Assembly: GCA_003258405.1 (NCBI GenBank)
Contig: QKPN01000005.1
Coordinates: 186,001-250,000, forward strand
Reading direction: 5' to 3'
Length of the DNA stretch: 64,000 nt
Source of the DNA: Rhodobacteraceae bacterium DSL-40
Lineage (GTDB): Bacteria > Pseudomonadota > Alphaproteobacteria > Rhodobacterales > Rhodobacteraceae
The notes below the pieces were generated by a model. It saw nothing but the letters and a program-made list of their open reading frames with translations. It was not told where the DNA came from and did not search any database. Shown piece after piece: positions 16,565-25,055 of the stretch. A program made the translations under genes and the position numbers. How positions within the stretch are numbered: position 1 is the first letter of the stretch; every line of letters begins with the position of its first letter.

Positions 16565-18013
16565 ATGCTCTGGTCTCTGATCAAGATCTTCATCTTCATC
16601 GCCATTGCCGCGGGCCTTGCCTTCGGGGTGGCCTGGATTCTCGAGACGCCGGGCGAGGTGGTGATTGCCTTCGCGGGGCGCGAGTGGTCGCTGACCCCGA
16701 TCGGCTCGCTCATCGCGCTCGTCGTGCTGCTGGTGGCGGCGGTCGTCATCCTCAAGGTGCTCGGCTTCATCATCGCGCTGATGCGCTTCCTGCTCGGTGA
16801 CGAGACGGCGATCAGCCGGTATTTCAACCGTTCGCGCGAGCGGCGCGGGTTCAACGCGCTGTCGGACGGCATGATCGCGCTGGCCTCGGGCGATTCGAAG
16901 CGGGCGATGAAGAAGGCGGCGAAGGCCGAGAAGCTTCTCGGCCGCAAGGATGTCACCGGCCTCGTGAGCGCGCAGGCCGCCGAGCTCAACGGCGACAAGA
17001 CGCGGGCCATCGGCTATTACAAGACGATGCTCGACGACAGCCGCACGCGCTTCGTCGGCGTGAGCGGCCTCATGCGCCAGAAGCTCGAGGAGGGCGACAC
17101 GACGACGGCGCTGGCGCTGGCCAAGAAGGCCTTCGCGCTCCGGCCGGACAACCCCGCGCTGCTGCGCACGCTCTTCGATCTGCAGTCGCGCGAAGCCGAC
17201 TGGTCGGGGGCGCGCGACACGCTCAATGCCTCGATGCACGCCCGGCTGCTGCCGCGGGACATCGGCCACCGGCGCGAAGCGGTGCTCTCGCTCGCCGATG
17301 CGCAGGCGGCCGCGGCCGAGGGCAACGAGGCGCGCCGGAACGATGCGGCGCTGCAGGCCAACAAGTATGCGCCGACGCTGGTGCCCGCCGCGGTGCTCGC
17401 CGCGCAGGTGCTGGTCGAGAAGGGCATGGCGCGGAAGGCGTCGAAGGTGCTGGTGCGGGCCTGGGCCGCGAACCCGCATCCCGATCTCGCCGCCGCCTTT
17501 GCCGCGATCGTGCCCGAGGAGACGCCGCAGGCGCGGATGAAGCGCTTCGATAGCCTGATCACGGCGGCGCCGAACAACCCGGAAAGCCGGCTTCTGAGCG
17601 CGGAGCTTGCGCTGGCGGCGGAGGATTTCCCCGCGGCGCGCAAGGCGCTCGGCACGCTGCCCGAGACCGATCCGACCACGCGGAGCCTTGCGCTCATGGC
17701 CGCGGTCGAGCGCGGGCAGGGCGCGCCGGAAGCGGTGGTGCGGGCCTGGCTTGCCAAGGCGCTCGATGCCTCGCGCGGGCCGCAGTGGGTCTGCGAGAAG
17801 TGCGGGCACGTGCATGACGCCTGGCGGCCGGTCTGCGAGAGCTGCGGCGCGTTCGACACGCTCGAGTGGAAAACCCCGGCCCATCGCCAGGAGACGACCT
17901 ACGGTCAGGCGACGATGCTGCCGCTTCTGGTCGATCCGGCCCCGGCGGCCGAGGAGGCCGATCCCGGCGTGACGGATGCGGACGAGGTGCGGGCGGAAGC
18001 CGCCGCGCGCTGA
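16565..18013 (+). CDS. hemY: HemY-like membrane TPR protein
   Basis: A 482-residue protein named for its linkage to heme-synthesis genes; its biochemical role is not settled. Two N-terminal transmembrane helices (about 3-22 and 43-68) are followed by a HemY_N segment and TPR-like helices up to about residue 400. Near the C-terminus is a four-cysteine zinc-ribbon, CEKCGHVHDAWRPVCESC (Cys 410, 413, 424, 427), resembling the rubredoxin-like knuckle of LapB. The acidic tail after it looks disordered. It is probably co-transcribed with the Mic60-like gene; a strong terminator hairpin lies just after the stop. Confidence 0.88.
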   Translation: MLWSLIKIFIFIAIAAGLAFGVAWILETPGEVVIAFAGREWSLTPIGSLIALVVLLVAAVVILKVLGFIIALMRFLLGDETAISRYFNRSRERRGFNALSDGMIALASGDSKRAMKKAAKAEKLLGRKDVTGLVSAQAAELNGDKTRAIGYYKTMLDDSRTRFVGVSGLMRQKLEEGDTTTALALAKKAFALRPDNPALLRTLFDLQSREADWSGARDTLNASMHARLLPRDIGHRREAVLSLADAQAAAAEGNEARRNDAALQANKYAPTLVPAAVLAAQVLVEKGMARKASKVLVRAWAANPHPDLAAAFAAIVPEETPQARMKRFDSLITAAPNNPESRLLSAELALAAEDFPAARKALGTLPETDPTTRSLALMAAVERGQGAPEAVVRAWLAKALDASRGPQWVCEKCGHVHDAWRPVCESCGAFDTLEWKTPAHRQETTYGQATMLPLLVDPAPAAEEADPGVTDADEVRAEAAAR

Positions 18014-18030
18014 GGCCCGAAGGCTCGAGG

Positions 18031-18062
18031 GGGCCGGTCCCGCCTGGCGGCGGGGCCGGCCC
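18031..18062 (+). terminator. Terminator after hemY
   Basis: GGGCCGGTCCCGCC (18031-18044) pairs with 18049-18062 over 14 positions with one G-U, closing a TGGC loop, followed by TTTGCGTT. It sits 17 bases after the hemY stop and 10 bases before the end of the convergent hydratase gene. Confidence 0.75.
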
Positions 18063-18071
18063 TTTGCGTTG

Positions 18072-18881
18072 CTACTGGTTCCACTCGGGCTTGCGCTTGT
18101 CGAGGAAGGCCTCGATCCCGGCGGCCGTGTCCTCGCGGATCATGTTCTGGGCCATCACCCGGCCGGTATGGGCATACGCCGCCTCGAGGCCCATCTCGGC
18201 CTGTTCGTAGAAGGCGCGCTTGCCGATGCGGACCGCGGGCCCGAGCTTGGCGGCGATCCTTTCGGCGAGCGCCCGGCTCGTGCCGGCCAGTTCGGCCTCG
18301 GGCACCACGCGGTTGACGAGGCCGAGGCTGCGGGCCTCGCCGGCGTCGATGAACTCGCCGGCGGTGAGCATCTCGAAGGCCTGCTTGCGCGGGATGTTGC
18401 GGGTGAGCGCGACCATCGGTGTCGAGCAGAAGAGGCCGATGTTGACCCCGTTCACCCCGAAGCGGGTGCCCTCGGCGGCGACGGCGAGATCGCAGCTCGC
18501 GACGAGCTGGCAGCCCGCCGCGGTGGCGATGCCGTGCACCTCGGCGATGACCGGCTGGGGCAGCTTCACGATCGAGGTCATCATCCGGCCGCAGGTGGCA
18601 AAGAGGGTTTCGAAATAGGCGAGCCCGCCGTCGGGCGCCTGGCGGGCCGCGGTCATCTCGCGCAGATCGTGCCCGGCGCAGAACGCCTTGCCCGCGGCGC
18701 GCAGGATCACCACGCGCACGCTCCGGCTTGCCGCGATGTCGTCGAGGGCCGCCTGGAGCGTGGCGAGCATCGCCTCGGAGAGCGCATTGAGCTTGCCCGG
18801 GTTGTTGAGGGTGAGGGTCGCGATCGCGCCCTCGTCCTCCCGCAGGAGAATGTCTTCGCGCACGAGCGTGTCTTCGGTCAA
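18072..18881 (-). CDS. Enoyl-CoA hydratase/isomerase family protein (ECHDC3-like)
   Basis: A 269-residue crotonase-fold protein. Oxyanion-hole segments are visible (CAGHDLREM and GIATAAGCQL). The two catalytic glutamates of true enoyl-CoA hydratases are missing: the first position is Gln in AAGCQLVASCD and the second is Gly in GVNGVNIGLF. This pattern and the GLFCSTPMVAL stretch match the ECHDC3 subgroup, whose reaction is not established, so hydratase activity should not be assumed. The start is TTG 18881, preceded by GGGAGG at 5 bases. It is divergent from the thioesterase gene 72 bases away. Confidence 0.85.
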   Translation of the reverse strand: MTEDTLVREDILLREDEGAIATLTLNNPGKLNALSEAMLATLQAALDDIAASRSVRVVILRAAGKAFCAGHDLREMTAARQAPDGGLAYFETLFATCGRMMTSIVKLPQPVIAEVHGIATAAGCQLVASCDLAVAAEGTRFGVNGVNIGLFCSTPMVALTRNIPRKQAFEMLTAGEFIDAGEARSLGLVNRVVPEAELAGTSRALAERIAAKLGPAVRIGKRAFYEQAEMGLEAAYAHTGRVMAQNMIREDTAAGIEAFLDKRKPEWNQ

Positions 18882-18953
18882 TCTTGCCTCCCTTGCCTCC
18901 GGTGCGTTGGCTTGCCACTCTGCGACAGTTTCCGCAGACGCGAAAGACCACCG

Positions 18954-19376
18954 ATGCAGACTGTGCTTTCAATTCCCGAGCTTTCCGCCTTCGTTGACGA
19001 GGTGTTTCCGCAGCAGGCCGGGCGTTTCGAGATCCTCGACCTGGCGCCCGGGCGGGTGCGGGTGCGGATGGAGACGCGCGAGGAGGACCTGCGGCCGGGC
19101 GGCACGGTGTCCGGTCCGACGCTCTTCCTTCTGGCCGATTGCGCCTATTACATCGTGACGCTGGCCCATGTCGGGCGCGAGGCGCTGGCGGTGACGACGA
19201 ACTGCGGCATCGACTTCATGCGCAAGCCCGAGCCTGGCCCGCTGCTGGCGGAGGCGCGCATCCTGAAGCTCGGGCGGCGGCTCTCGGTGGGAGACGTGCT
19301 GCTCTATTCGGAGGGGGTCGCGGCACCGGTGGCGCGGGCGAGCCTCACCTATTCGGTGCCGCCCGCCCGCGCCTGA
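18954..19376 (+). CDS. PaaI-type hotdog thioesterase
   Basis: A 140-residue hotdog-fold protein of the PaaI/YdiI group, which hydrolyses acyl-CoA thioesters in the cytosol. The signature region is GGTVSGPTLFLLADCAYY, with the helix-borne Asp of the active site and a following TTNCGIDFMRKP strand. It is divergent from the ECHDC3-like gene and the pair may share CoA-thioester substrates, but that is only context. The start ATG has a weak ribosome-binding site (GAAAGA). The 25 bases after it separate it from the convergent efflux gene. Confidence 0.85.
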   Translation: MQTVLSIPELSAFVDEVFPQQAGRFEILDLAPGRVRVRMETREEDLRPGGTVSGPTLFLLADCAYYIVTLAHVGREALAVTTNCGIDFMRKPEPGPLLAEARILKLGRRLSVGDVLLYSEGVAAPVARASLTYSVPPARA

Positions 19377-19401
19377 TCCCCCGCCTGATCCCGCGCCGGC
19401 C

Positions 19402-20679
19402 TCAGGCCCGCGCCTGGGGCGGCGCCGCGGAGAGCGTGCGGTGTTGCGGCCGGGCATAGGCATCCCGGACCGTGCGGCGGTAGAGCCGGTAGGAGAGGAT
19501 CGCGGCGATGCCCATCGCCGGAATGAGCACGGCCATGGCGAGGAGCGGATCGCCGAAGCTCGCGCCGAGGGTGCCGACGGCGAGCCCCGAGCCCATCTGC
19601 AGGAAGCCCATCATCGCCGCGGCCGCGCCCGCCCGGTCGGGGAAGGGCACAAGGGCGGCGGTCGACATTGCCGGCATGATGAAGGCGATGCCGATCGAGG
19701 CGCAGGAGATCGGCAGCATGACGTGGAGAAAGCTCGGATCGCCGAGGAGCAGCGAGAAGGTTCCGAGCCCGCCCAGGGCCACGAAGCAGAGGCCGGGCGC
19801 GACCATGCTGGCCGCGCTGACCCGGTTGAGCAGGACGCGGAGCGCGAGCGAGCCGCCGAGGAAGAAGCCCGACTGCATGAGCATGCCGAGCCCGAACTGG
19901 GTGGGGGTGAGCCCGACACGGTCCATCAGGATGAAGGGCAGGAACGTCGCCTGGGCGTAGATCGCGCCGATGGTGCCCGCCACGACCCCGGAGGCGCCGA
20001 GGAACTGGGCGTTGCCGAGGATGACGACATAGGAGGAGGCGAGGCCACGGAAGCTGAAGCGGCTGCGGTCGGGGACGACGGTTTCCTTGAGCGCGAAGAC
20101 GGTCGCCAGCACCACGGCGATGCCGAAGAGCGCCATGATGACGAAGATCGCGCGCCAGCCGGCGAGCTCGAGGGTGAGGCCGCCGATCGTCGGTGCGGTG
20201 GCGGGGCCGACCGCGAGGATGATGCCGATGAGGTTCATGATCCGCGACGAGCGGTCGCCGGAAAATAGGTCGCGCACGATGGCGCGCGAGATCGCCACCC
20301 CGGCCGAGGCGCCGACGCCCTGGAGGAAGCGCGCGGCCATCAGGACCTCGATGCCGGGCGCCATGAGCGCGATCAGGCTGCCGAGGAAGTAGATGCCCAT
20401 GAAGGCGAAGGTGACGGGGCGGCGGCCGAGCGCATCGGAGAGCGGCCCGGCGATGAGCTGGGCGAAGGCGAAGCCGCCGAAATAGAGCGTGAGGGTGAGC
20501 TTCACGAAGCTCTCGGTGGTGCCGAAGGCATGGACGATCTCGGTCATCGCCGGCGTGTAGAGCGCCATCGAAATCGGGCCGATGGCGACGAAGAGGCCGC
20601 CGATCAGGGCGACCCGGCGCTCGCTCATCACCGGGGCGGGCGCGGCGTCGGCCTCGGGCAGGGTCTCGGGTGTGGTCAT
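19402..20679 (-). CDS. Bcr/CflA-family drug efflux MFS transporter
   Basis: A 425-residue major facilitator protein with 12 predicted transmembrane helices. The motif A loop is AGPLSDALGRRPV, and the N-terminal half carries ARFLQGVGASAGVAISRAIVRD, typical of the Bcr/CflA drug:H+ antiporters. The start ATG 20679 overlaps the marR stop by 4 bases (ATGA), so the two are translationally coupled. The pairing suggests a regulator that responds to a compound the pump exports. The substrate cannot be read from the sequence. Confidence 0.9.
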   Translation of the reverse strand: MTTPETLPEADAAPAPVMSERRVALIGGLFVAIGPISMALYTPAMTEIVHAFGTTESFVKLTLTLYFGGFAFAQLIAGPLSDALGRRPVTFAFMGIYFLGSLIALMAPGIEVLMAARFLQGVGASAGVAISRAIVRDLFSGDRSSRIMNLIGIILAVGPATAPTIGGLTLELAGWRAIFVIMALFGIAVVLATVFALKETVVPDRSRFSFRGLASSYVVILGNAQFLGASGVVAGTIGAIYAQATFLPFILMDRVGLTPTQFGLGMLMQSGFFLGGSLALRVLLNRVSAASMVAPGLCFVALGGLGTFSLLLGDPSFLHVMLPISCASIGIAFIMPAMSTAALVPFPDRAGAAAAMMGFLQMGSGLAVGTLGASFGDPLLAMAVLIPAMGIAAILSYRLYRRTVRDAYARPQHRTLSAAPPQARA

Positions 20680-21140
20680 GATGCGCCTCCGGAGCAGCGG
20701 GCCTCGCGGGCACGGGTGAGATTGTCGCGGACCAGCCGCGCGGCGGCGGCGAAGGTCTCCCATTCGGTGTCGGACATGCCGGCGCGGGCGAGCGTGCGCA
20801 TCTCCGCCCCGATCGCCGCGATCTGGTCGAGCACGGGGCCCGCGGCGTCGGTCAGGTGCACGCGCTTGGCGCGCCGGTCGTCGGGGTCGGGCGCGCGCTG
20901 CACCAGCCCCGCCTGTTCCAGCCGGTCGAGAAAGCCGCAGAGGCTCATCTGGGCGACGCAGAGCCGATCGGCGAGCAGGTGCTGCCGGATCGGGCCGGTG
21001 CGGCGGAGGTGGGCGAGCACGCGGGCCTCGGCCGGGGTGACGCCGAGGCCCGCCTCGGCCACGCGGTGCTCGAAGCCCGAACGGAACAGGCGGGCCATGT
21101 CGGCCACCACGAAGTTCAGGCTTTCCGGTGCGGGGTGCAT
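20676..21140 (-). CDS. MarR-family transcriptional regulator
   Basis: A 154-residue winged-helix protein. The HTH and wing are seen in LADRLCVAQMSLCGFLDRLEQAGLVQRAPDPDDRRAKRVHLT (about residues 57-98), with the DxRxK/R wing motif intact. It is the first gene of an operon with the MFS pump. An imperfect 25-bp palindrome lies 31-55 bases upstream of its start and is the likely binding site, which would make it an autorepressor released by the pump's substrate. Two cysteines flank the recognition helix (LCVAQMSLC), so redox sensing is possible. Confidence 0.92.
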   Translation of the reverse strand: MHPAPESLNFVVADMARLFRSGFEHRVAEAGLGVTPAEARVLAHLRRTGPIRQHLLADRLCVAQMSLCGFLDRLEQAGLVQRAPDPDDRRAKRVHLTDAAGPVLDQIAAIGAEMRTLARAGMSDTEWETFAAAARLVRDNLTRAREARCSGGAS

Positions 21141-21170
21141 GACGGTCGGGTCCGATTCTGTAAAGTAGAC

Positions 21171-21195
21171 ATATAATCAGGTAAGCTTATTATAT
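21171..21195. promoter_or_regulatory. Probable MarR operator
   Basis: A 25-bp imperfect palindrome centred on 21183. The outer arms ATATAAT (21171-21177) and ATTATAT (21189-21195) are perfect; overall 10 of 12 positions per half match, and a TAAGCTTA palindrome is nested inside. It is AT-rich in GC-rich surroundings and overlaps the expected promoter of the marR-MFS operon. Confidence 0.65.
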
Positions 21196-21259
21196 GGTCG
21201 CGTCAAGCCGGGGCCGGAATGCGGCTTGCGCGGTGCGCCGGGCGGGGCATAGTGCGGAC

Positions 21260-21430
21260 ATGATCCGCATCCTGTTCCTCTTTGCCGCCCTGTTCGCCGT
21301 CATAGCGCTCATCACCCGCACCCCGGGGATGCGGCGGGCGTTCTATGCCTTTCTGGCGTTTCTCGTCGTCTATGCGATTCTCAAGGCAACGGGCGTGATT
21401 GACGCCTGGGCGCCGGACAGAATGCAGTAG
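21260..21430 (+). CDS. Small membrane protein, unknown
   Basis: A 56-residue protein, MIRILFLFAALFAVIALI at the start, with two hydrophobic segments (about 2-18 and 27-45) separated by a short basic turn RTPGMRR, ending in a polar tail. It reads like a small inner-membrane hairpin protein. The ATG 21260 begins the hydrophobic part directly; the upstream in-frame extension is Arg-rich and overlaps the marR control region, so I reject it. It lies between the MarR operator and the rplM promoter. No function is recognised. Confidence 0.55.
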   Translation: MIRILFLFAALFAVIALITRTPGMRRAFYAFLAFLVVYAILKATGVIDAWAPDRMQ

Positions 21431-21438
21431 ATAATTGG

Positions 21439-21457
21439 GGTATTATGATACCATAAT
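21439..21457. repeat. Nested AT-rich inverted repeats before rplM
   Basis: GGTAT-TATG-ATACC (21439-21452) overlaps a second repeat ATTATG-ATAC-CATAAT (21442-21457). They lie in a 50-base AT-rich stretch after the small membrane-protein gene and about 45 bases before the candidate rplM promoter. They could be an upstream activating element or a binding site. Confidence 0.35.
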
Positions 21458-21500
21458 TTCAAGGGCATGAAATATAAGGGGTAATTTTGATCCCGGCCGA

Positions 21501-21528
21501 TTGACCTGCGCGGAAAATCCTGTAGAAG
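21501..21528 (+). promoter_or_regulatory. Candidate promoter of rplM-rpsI
   Basis: TTGACC (21501-21506) and TAGAAG (21523-21528) are spaced by 16 bases, a fair match to a housekeeping promoter, about 85 bases before the rplM ATG. The leader between them and rplM contains a GC-rich stem region (GGGGGACCGCCCCC) that may be regulatory. Confidence 0.45.
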
Positions 21529-21616
21529 GACCGCTCGTTCGGAGCGGGCCGCTGGCCCTTGGGGGACCGCCCCCGAGGCGCGCCCGGCCCTGACCTGAAG
21601 ACAGGACGGACAAGAG

Positions 21617-22081
21617 ATGAAAACCTATTCCGCCAGACCGGCAGACATAAACAAGAAGTGGGTCGTGATCGATGCCGAAGGCATCGTGCTCGGCCGCCTC
21701 GCCTCGCTGGTCGCCATGCGGCTGCGCGGCAAGCACAAGGCGACGTTCACCCCGCACATGGACATGGGCGACAACGTGATCGTCATCAACGCCGAGAAGG
21801 TGCAGATGACCGGCCGCAAGCGCGCCGACAAGAAGTACTTCTGGCACACCGGCTTTCCGGGCGGCATCAAGCACCGCACGGCGGCGCAGATCCTCGAGGG
21901 CCGTCATCCCGAGCGGGTGATCCTCAAGGCGGTCGAGCGCATGCTGCCGGGCGGGCCGCTCAGCCGCAAGCAGATGTCGAACCTGCGCGTCTATGCGGGT
22001 GCGGTGCATCCCCATGAGGGCCAGAGCCCCGAGGTGGTCGATCTCGCCTCGATGAACCCCAAGAACACCCGGAGCGCGTGA
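21617..22081 (+). CDS. rplM: 50S ribosomal protein L13
   Basis: L13, 154 residues, is an early-assembling protein of the large ribosomal subunit. It is identified by [18 protein letters not shown] near residue 12, the [11 protein letters not shown] segment, and the C-terminal [12 protein letters not shown] common in alphaproteobacteria. It is paired with rpsI, whose start lies 2 bases after the rplM stop, the near-universal L13-S9 operon. The ATG at 21617 has an AG-rich ribosome-binding region (AGGACGGACAAGAG). A likely promoter lies near 21501. Confidence 0.98.
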   Translation: MKTYSARPADINKKWVVIDAEGIVLGRLASLVAMRLRGKHKATFTPHMDMGDNVIVINAEKVQMTGRKRADKKYFWHTGFPGGIKHRTAAQILEGRHPERVILKAVERMLPGGPLSRKQMSNLRVYAGAVHPHEGQSPEVVDLASMNPKNTRSA

Positions 22082-22083
22082 CC

Positions 22084-22569
22084 ATGGCCGATTTTTCCTC
22101 GCTCGAAGAGCTCAAGGATGCCGTTGCCGCCGATGCGGTGGTTGCCGATGCCGCCCCCGTGCGCGAACCCGTTCGTGACGAGCTTGGCCGTTCCTATGCG
22201 ACCGGCCGCCGCAAGGACGCCACCGCGCGCGTCTGGATCAAGCCGGGTTCCGGCAAGGTCACCGTCAACGGCAAGCCGATGAACGACTACTTTGCCCGTC
22301 CGGTGCTGCAGATGGTGATCGGCCAGGCGTTCTCCGTCGCCGGTGTCGCCGGAGAGTTTGACGTGATGGCGACCGTGAAGGGCGGTGGCCTCTCCGGTCA
22401 GGCCGGCGCCGTGAAGCACGGCATCAGCCAGGCGCTCTCGCTCTACGAGCCGAGCCTGCGCCCCGCGCTGAAGGCCGCCGGGTTCCTCACCCGCGACAGC
22501 CGCGTCGTCGAACGCAAGAAATACGGCAAGCGGAAGGCGCGCCGGAGCTTCCAGTTCTCCAAGCGCTGA
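22084..22569 (+). CDS. rpsI: 30S ribosomal protein S9
   Basis: S9, 161 residues, sits near the P site of the small subunit, its basic C-terminal tail ([10 protein letters not shown]) reaching tRNA. The core begins at [15 protein letters not shown] (about residue 38) and includes [21 protein letters not shown]. About 35 acidic N-terminal residues precede the core, an extension common in alphaproteobacteria. The ATG 22084 follows the rplM stop by 2 bases. Two strong hairpins follow the stop and end the operon. Confidence 0.98.
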   Translation: MADFSSLEELKDAVAADAVVADAAPVREPVRDELGRSYATGRRKDATARVWIKPGSGKVTVNGKPMNDYFARPVLQMVIGQAFSVAGVAGEFDVMATVKGGGLSGQAGAVKHGISQALSLYEPSLRPALKAAGFLTRDSRVVERKKYGKRKARRSFQFSKR

Positions 22570-22576
22570 TGTTTGC

Positions 22577-22603
22577 GCTCCGGCGGCTTCGCGCCGCTGG
22601 AGC
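22577..22603 (+). terminator. First hairpin after rpsI
   Basis: GCTCCGGCGGC (22577-22587) pairs with GCCGCTGGAGC (22593-22603), with one G-U and a TTCGC loop, followed by the pyrimidine-rich CTTCCTTC. It begins 8 bases after the rpsI stop. Confidence 0.7.
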
Positions 22604-22613
22604 CTTCCTTCGG

Positions 22614-22648
22614 ACAGGCCCTGCCGGGAGATCCCCGGCGGGGCCTGT
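22614..22648. terminator. Second hairpin, between rpsI and lactonase gene
   Basis: A 15-bp stem (22614-22628 with 22634-22648, one G-U) closes a 5-base AGATC loop and is followed by TGCCGTTT. It lies in the convergent gap and may stop both the rpsI transcript and the long leftward sugar operon, which ends at 22670. Confidence 0.7.
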
Positions 22649-22669
22649 TGCCGTTTCAGGCGGGTGGTT

Positions 22670-23542
22670 TCAGAGCCGGACCTGCGGCTCGGGGAGCCCG
22701 CAGACGCCCGGCGCCTCGATCAGATAGGTGCGGCCATCGGCCTCGCCGGGCGCCGCGAGCGCCTCGCGGGCGGTGGTGACGAGGATCTGCGCGAGATCGG
22801 GGCCGCCGAAGGCCGGGCAGGAGGTGTTCCGGCCGGGCACGGCGATCGCGCGATCGAAGCTGCCATCCGGGCGGTAGCGGGCGACGCGGCCCGCCCCCCA
22901 TTGCGCATTCCAGAGGCCGCCTTCGGCGTCGATCACGGCGCCGTCCGGGTTGAGCGGCTCCTCGGTGAGGTCGATGAAGGCTTCGGCCGGCGCGGACGGC
23001 CAGCCCTCGGCATCGAGCTCCTGGCGCAGGATGCGGTGCGTCCGGGTGTCGCTGAAATAGGCGGTCCGGCCGTCGGGGGCGAAGCAGATCGCGTTGGAGA
23101 CCGTGATGTCCCTGTGCAGACATTCGAGCGCGCCGTCATGGAAGCGGTAGATCGCGCCCGCGCCCGGCTCGGCGTTCTTGCCCATGGTGCCGATCCAGAA
23201 GCCGCCCTGCCGGTCGGCGCGGCCGTCGTTCGAGCGGGTGACCGGGTTCCCGGCCTCGAGCGGCAGGACCTCCTCATGCGCGCCGGAGGTGATGTCGAAG
23301 CGGCGCAGGCCGGTCTCGGTGGCGATGAGCAGGGTGTCTGCATCGACCCAGCCCGCGGCGGAGGCGTGTTCGTCGAACTGCCAGACATGGGGCCGGTCGT
23401 TTTCCCGGCTGAGCAGGCGCTTGCCGATGATGTCGAACCAGAAGAACTGCCGGCGGAGCGGGTGCCAGAGCGGCCCCTCGCCGAGGGTGCAGGCGCGGGC
23501 GTCGAAGAGGCGGGCCTCGGGGGCGCGGCGGCTGTCGGTCAT
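22670..23542 (-). CDS. SMP-30/gluconolactonase family sugar lactonase
   Basis: A 290-residue beta-propeller lactonase that opens aldonolactones, here most likely the galactonolactone or arabinonolactone made by the sugar dehydrogenase of this cluster. Metal-site motifs are LGEGPLWHP (Glu), [18 protein letters not shown] (Asn) and the late [19 protein letters not shown] (Asp). It is the last gene of the leftward operon and overlaps dgoA by 4 bases (ATGA). Two hairpins lie beyond its end. Family and context are firm; the exact sugar is inferred. Confidence 0.88.
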   Translation of the reverse strand: MTDSRRAPEARLFDARACTLGEGPLWHPLRRQFFWFDIIGKRLLSRENDRPHVWQFDEHASAAGWVDADTLLIATETGLRRFDITSGAHEEVLPLEAGNPVTRSNDGRADRQGGFWIGTMGKNAEPGAGAIYRFHDGALECLHRDITVSNAICFAPDGRTAYFSDTRTHRILRQELDAEGWPSAPAEAFIDLTEEPLNPDGAVIDAEGGLWNAQWGAGRVARYRPDGSFDRAIAVPGRNTSCPAFGGPDLAQILVTTAREALAAPGEADGRTYLIEAPGVCGLPEPQVRL

Positions 23543-24147
23543 GGGTGAAACACCTCGTCATAGGCGGCGGTGATGCGGGCGGCGCGGGCGGCGACCTCGG
23601 CCGCGCTGTCACCGGGGCGATAGAGCGCGGTGCCGATGCCGAAGCCGTCGGCGCCGGCCTGTTTCCAGGCGGCGAAATTCTCGGGGCCGGCACCGCCGAC
23701 CGCAAGCACTTCGGTGCCTTTCGGCAGGACCGCGCGCATGGCGGCGAGACCTGCGGGCCCGAGCAGGGTCGCGGGAAAGAGCTTGAGGACATCCGCACCG
23801 GCCCGGAGGGCGGCGAAGCATTCGGTGGGGGTCATGACGCCGGGGCAGGAGAGGAGACCCGCGGCCTTCGTCGCCGCGATCACCTCCGGATTGCAGTCGG
23901 GCGAGACCACAAGGCGGCCGCCCGCCACGGCGACGCGGCGGGCATCGTGCGGGCTGAGCACGGTGCCCGCGCCGATCAGCGCATCGCGCTCGAAGCGGGT
24001 GGCCATCCCGGCAATGCTCTCGAAGGGCGACGGCGAGTTGAGCGGCACCTCGATGGTTGTGATCCCGGCCGCGATCAGTGCCTCGGTGACGGCGAGCGCC
24101 TCCCCCGGGGTGATGCCGCGGAGGATCGCGGTGATCTTGCGTCTCAT
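23539..24147 (-). CDS. dgoA: 2-dehydro-3-deoxy-6-phosphogalactonate aldolase
   Basis: DgoA cleaves 2-keto-3-deoxy-6-phosphogalactonate to pyruvate and glyceraldehyde 3-phosphate. The 202-residue TIM barrel of the KDPG/KDPGal aldolase family shows [10 protein letters not shown], the GAGTVL strand, the Schiff-base Lys in DVLKLFPA and the late [11 protein letters not shown] segment. It overlaps dgoK upstream and the lactonase downstream by 4 bases each. Together with dgoK this defines the De Ley-Doudoroff end of galactose catabolism. Confidence 0.93.
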   Translation of the reverse strand: MRRKITAILRGITPGEALAVTEALIAAGITTIEVPLNSPSPFESIAGMATRFERDALIGAGTVLSPHDARRVAVAGGRLVVSPDCNPEVIAATKAAGLLSCPGVMTPTECFAALRAGADVLKLFPATLLGPAGLAAMRAVLPKGTEVLAVGGAGPENFAAWKQAGADGFGIGTALYRPGDSAAEVAARAARITAAYDEVFHP

Positions 24148-25055
24148 GCCTCGGCTCCGCTGAGGGTTTCGTATGCCGCCGTGAGCCCCGCGCGCGTGAG
24201 GGCGCCGACATCCTCGCGGCGGACCGCGGCCTCCTGCTGCGCGAGCGCCGCGGCATAGAGGCCGGCAAGCGGCTCCGCGCCGATCACCGCCACGGGCTGC
24301 CCGCGCCAGATGTCGGCGGCTGCGGCGAGATCCGCGCCGATCAGCAGGCCGGAGAGCCGCGCCCGCGCCGCGGCGGGATCGAGCCCGGCCAGCAGGCTCT
24401 CGGCCCGGAGCGCGAAGAGCGCGCCCGGCACGCGCTCGGGGGCGGCAAGCGCCGTGGCGAGGGCCGCGGCATGGGCAGCGCCATCCCAGCCCGGCCCGAT
24501 GGAGTGGCGCAGCACGGACTGGCTGGCGAGCAGGCCGAAGAGCTCGCCGGTCAGGATGGTGCGGAAGCCTTCCACACGGCCGGCGCGGAGCCGTGCCCAT
24601 TTCGTATGGGTGCCCGGCAGGCAGGCGACGCCGTCGAAGCCGGGGGTGCGGGCGAGGAGGCCCGCGATCTGGGTCTCCTCGCCGCGCATCACGTCGGCGG
24701 CCGGAGCGGCCTGGCAGAGGCCCGGCAGGATGCGCACGTCGAGCCGGGGGTCGGCGGCGAGCACGCTGACCGGCGGCAGGCCGCAGGGCGGGCCGGGCAC
24801 GGGGGCATAGGGCGCCTCGCGCCAGCCCTGGCGCGCTCCGGCCATGCCGCAGACGAGAACGGGTGTCCGCCGCCTGGCGGGCAGGAGATCCGCGGCCGCG
24901 TCGAGCAGCGCCGGTTCGTAGCCCCTGGGGTGGAGCGCGGCCATGCCCGTCCCGGTCTGCCGCTCGGCCAGCACCGTGCCTGCGGCATCGATGGCCCAGA
25001 GCCGCATGTTGGTCGTGCCCCAGTCGACCCCGATCCAGGCCGTCGCGATGGTCAT
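24144..25055 (-). CDS. dgoK: 2-dehydro-3-deoxygalactonokinase
   Basis: DgoK phosphorylates 2-keto-3-deoxygalactonate with ATP to give the substrate of the neighbouring aldolase. The 303-residue protein has the ASKHA-type phosphate loop [14 protein letters not shown] at the N-terminus, [11 protein letters not shown], and the family segment [11 protein letters not shown] in the middle. The start ATG 25055 overlaps the yjfF stop (ATGA), so kinase translation is coupled to the transporter. The C-terminal [13 protein letters not shown] is also typical. Confidence 0.94.
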   Translation of the reverse strand: MTIATAWIGVDWGTTNMRLWAIDAAGTVLAERQTGTGMAALHPRGYEPALLDAAADLLPARRRTPVLVCGMAGARQGWREAPYAPVPGPPCGLPPVSVLAADPRLDVRILPGLCQAAPAADVMRGEETQIAGLLARTPGFDGVACLPGTHTKWARLRAGRVEGFRTILTGELFGLLASQSVLRHSIGPGWDGAAHAAALATALAAPERVPGALFALRAESLLAGLDPAAARARLSGLLIGADLAAAADIWRGQPVAVIGAEPLAGLYAAALAQQEAAVRREDVGALTRAGLTAAYETLSGAEA

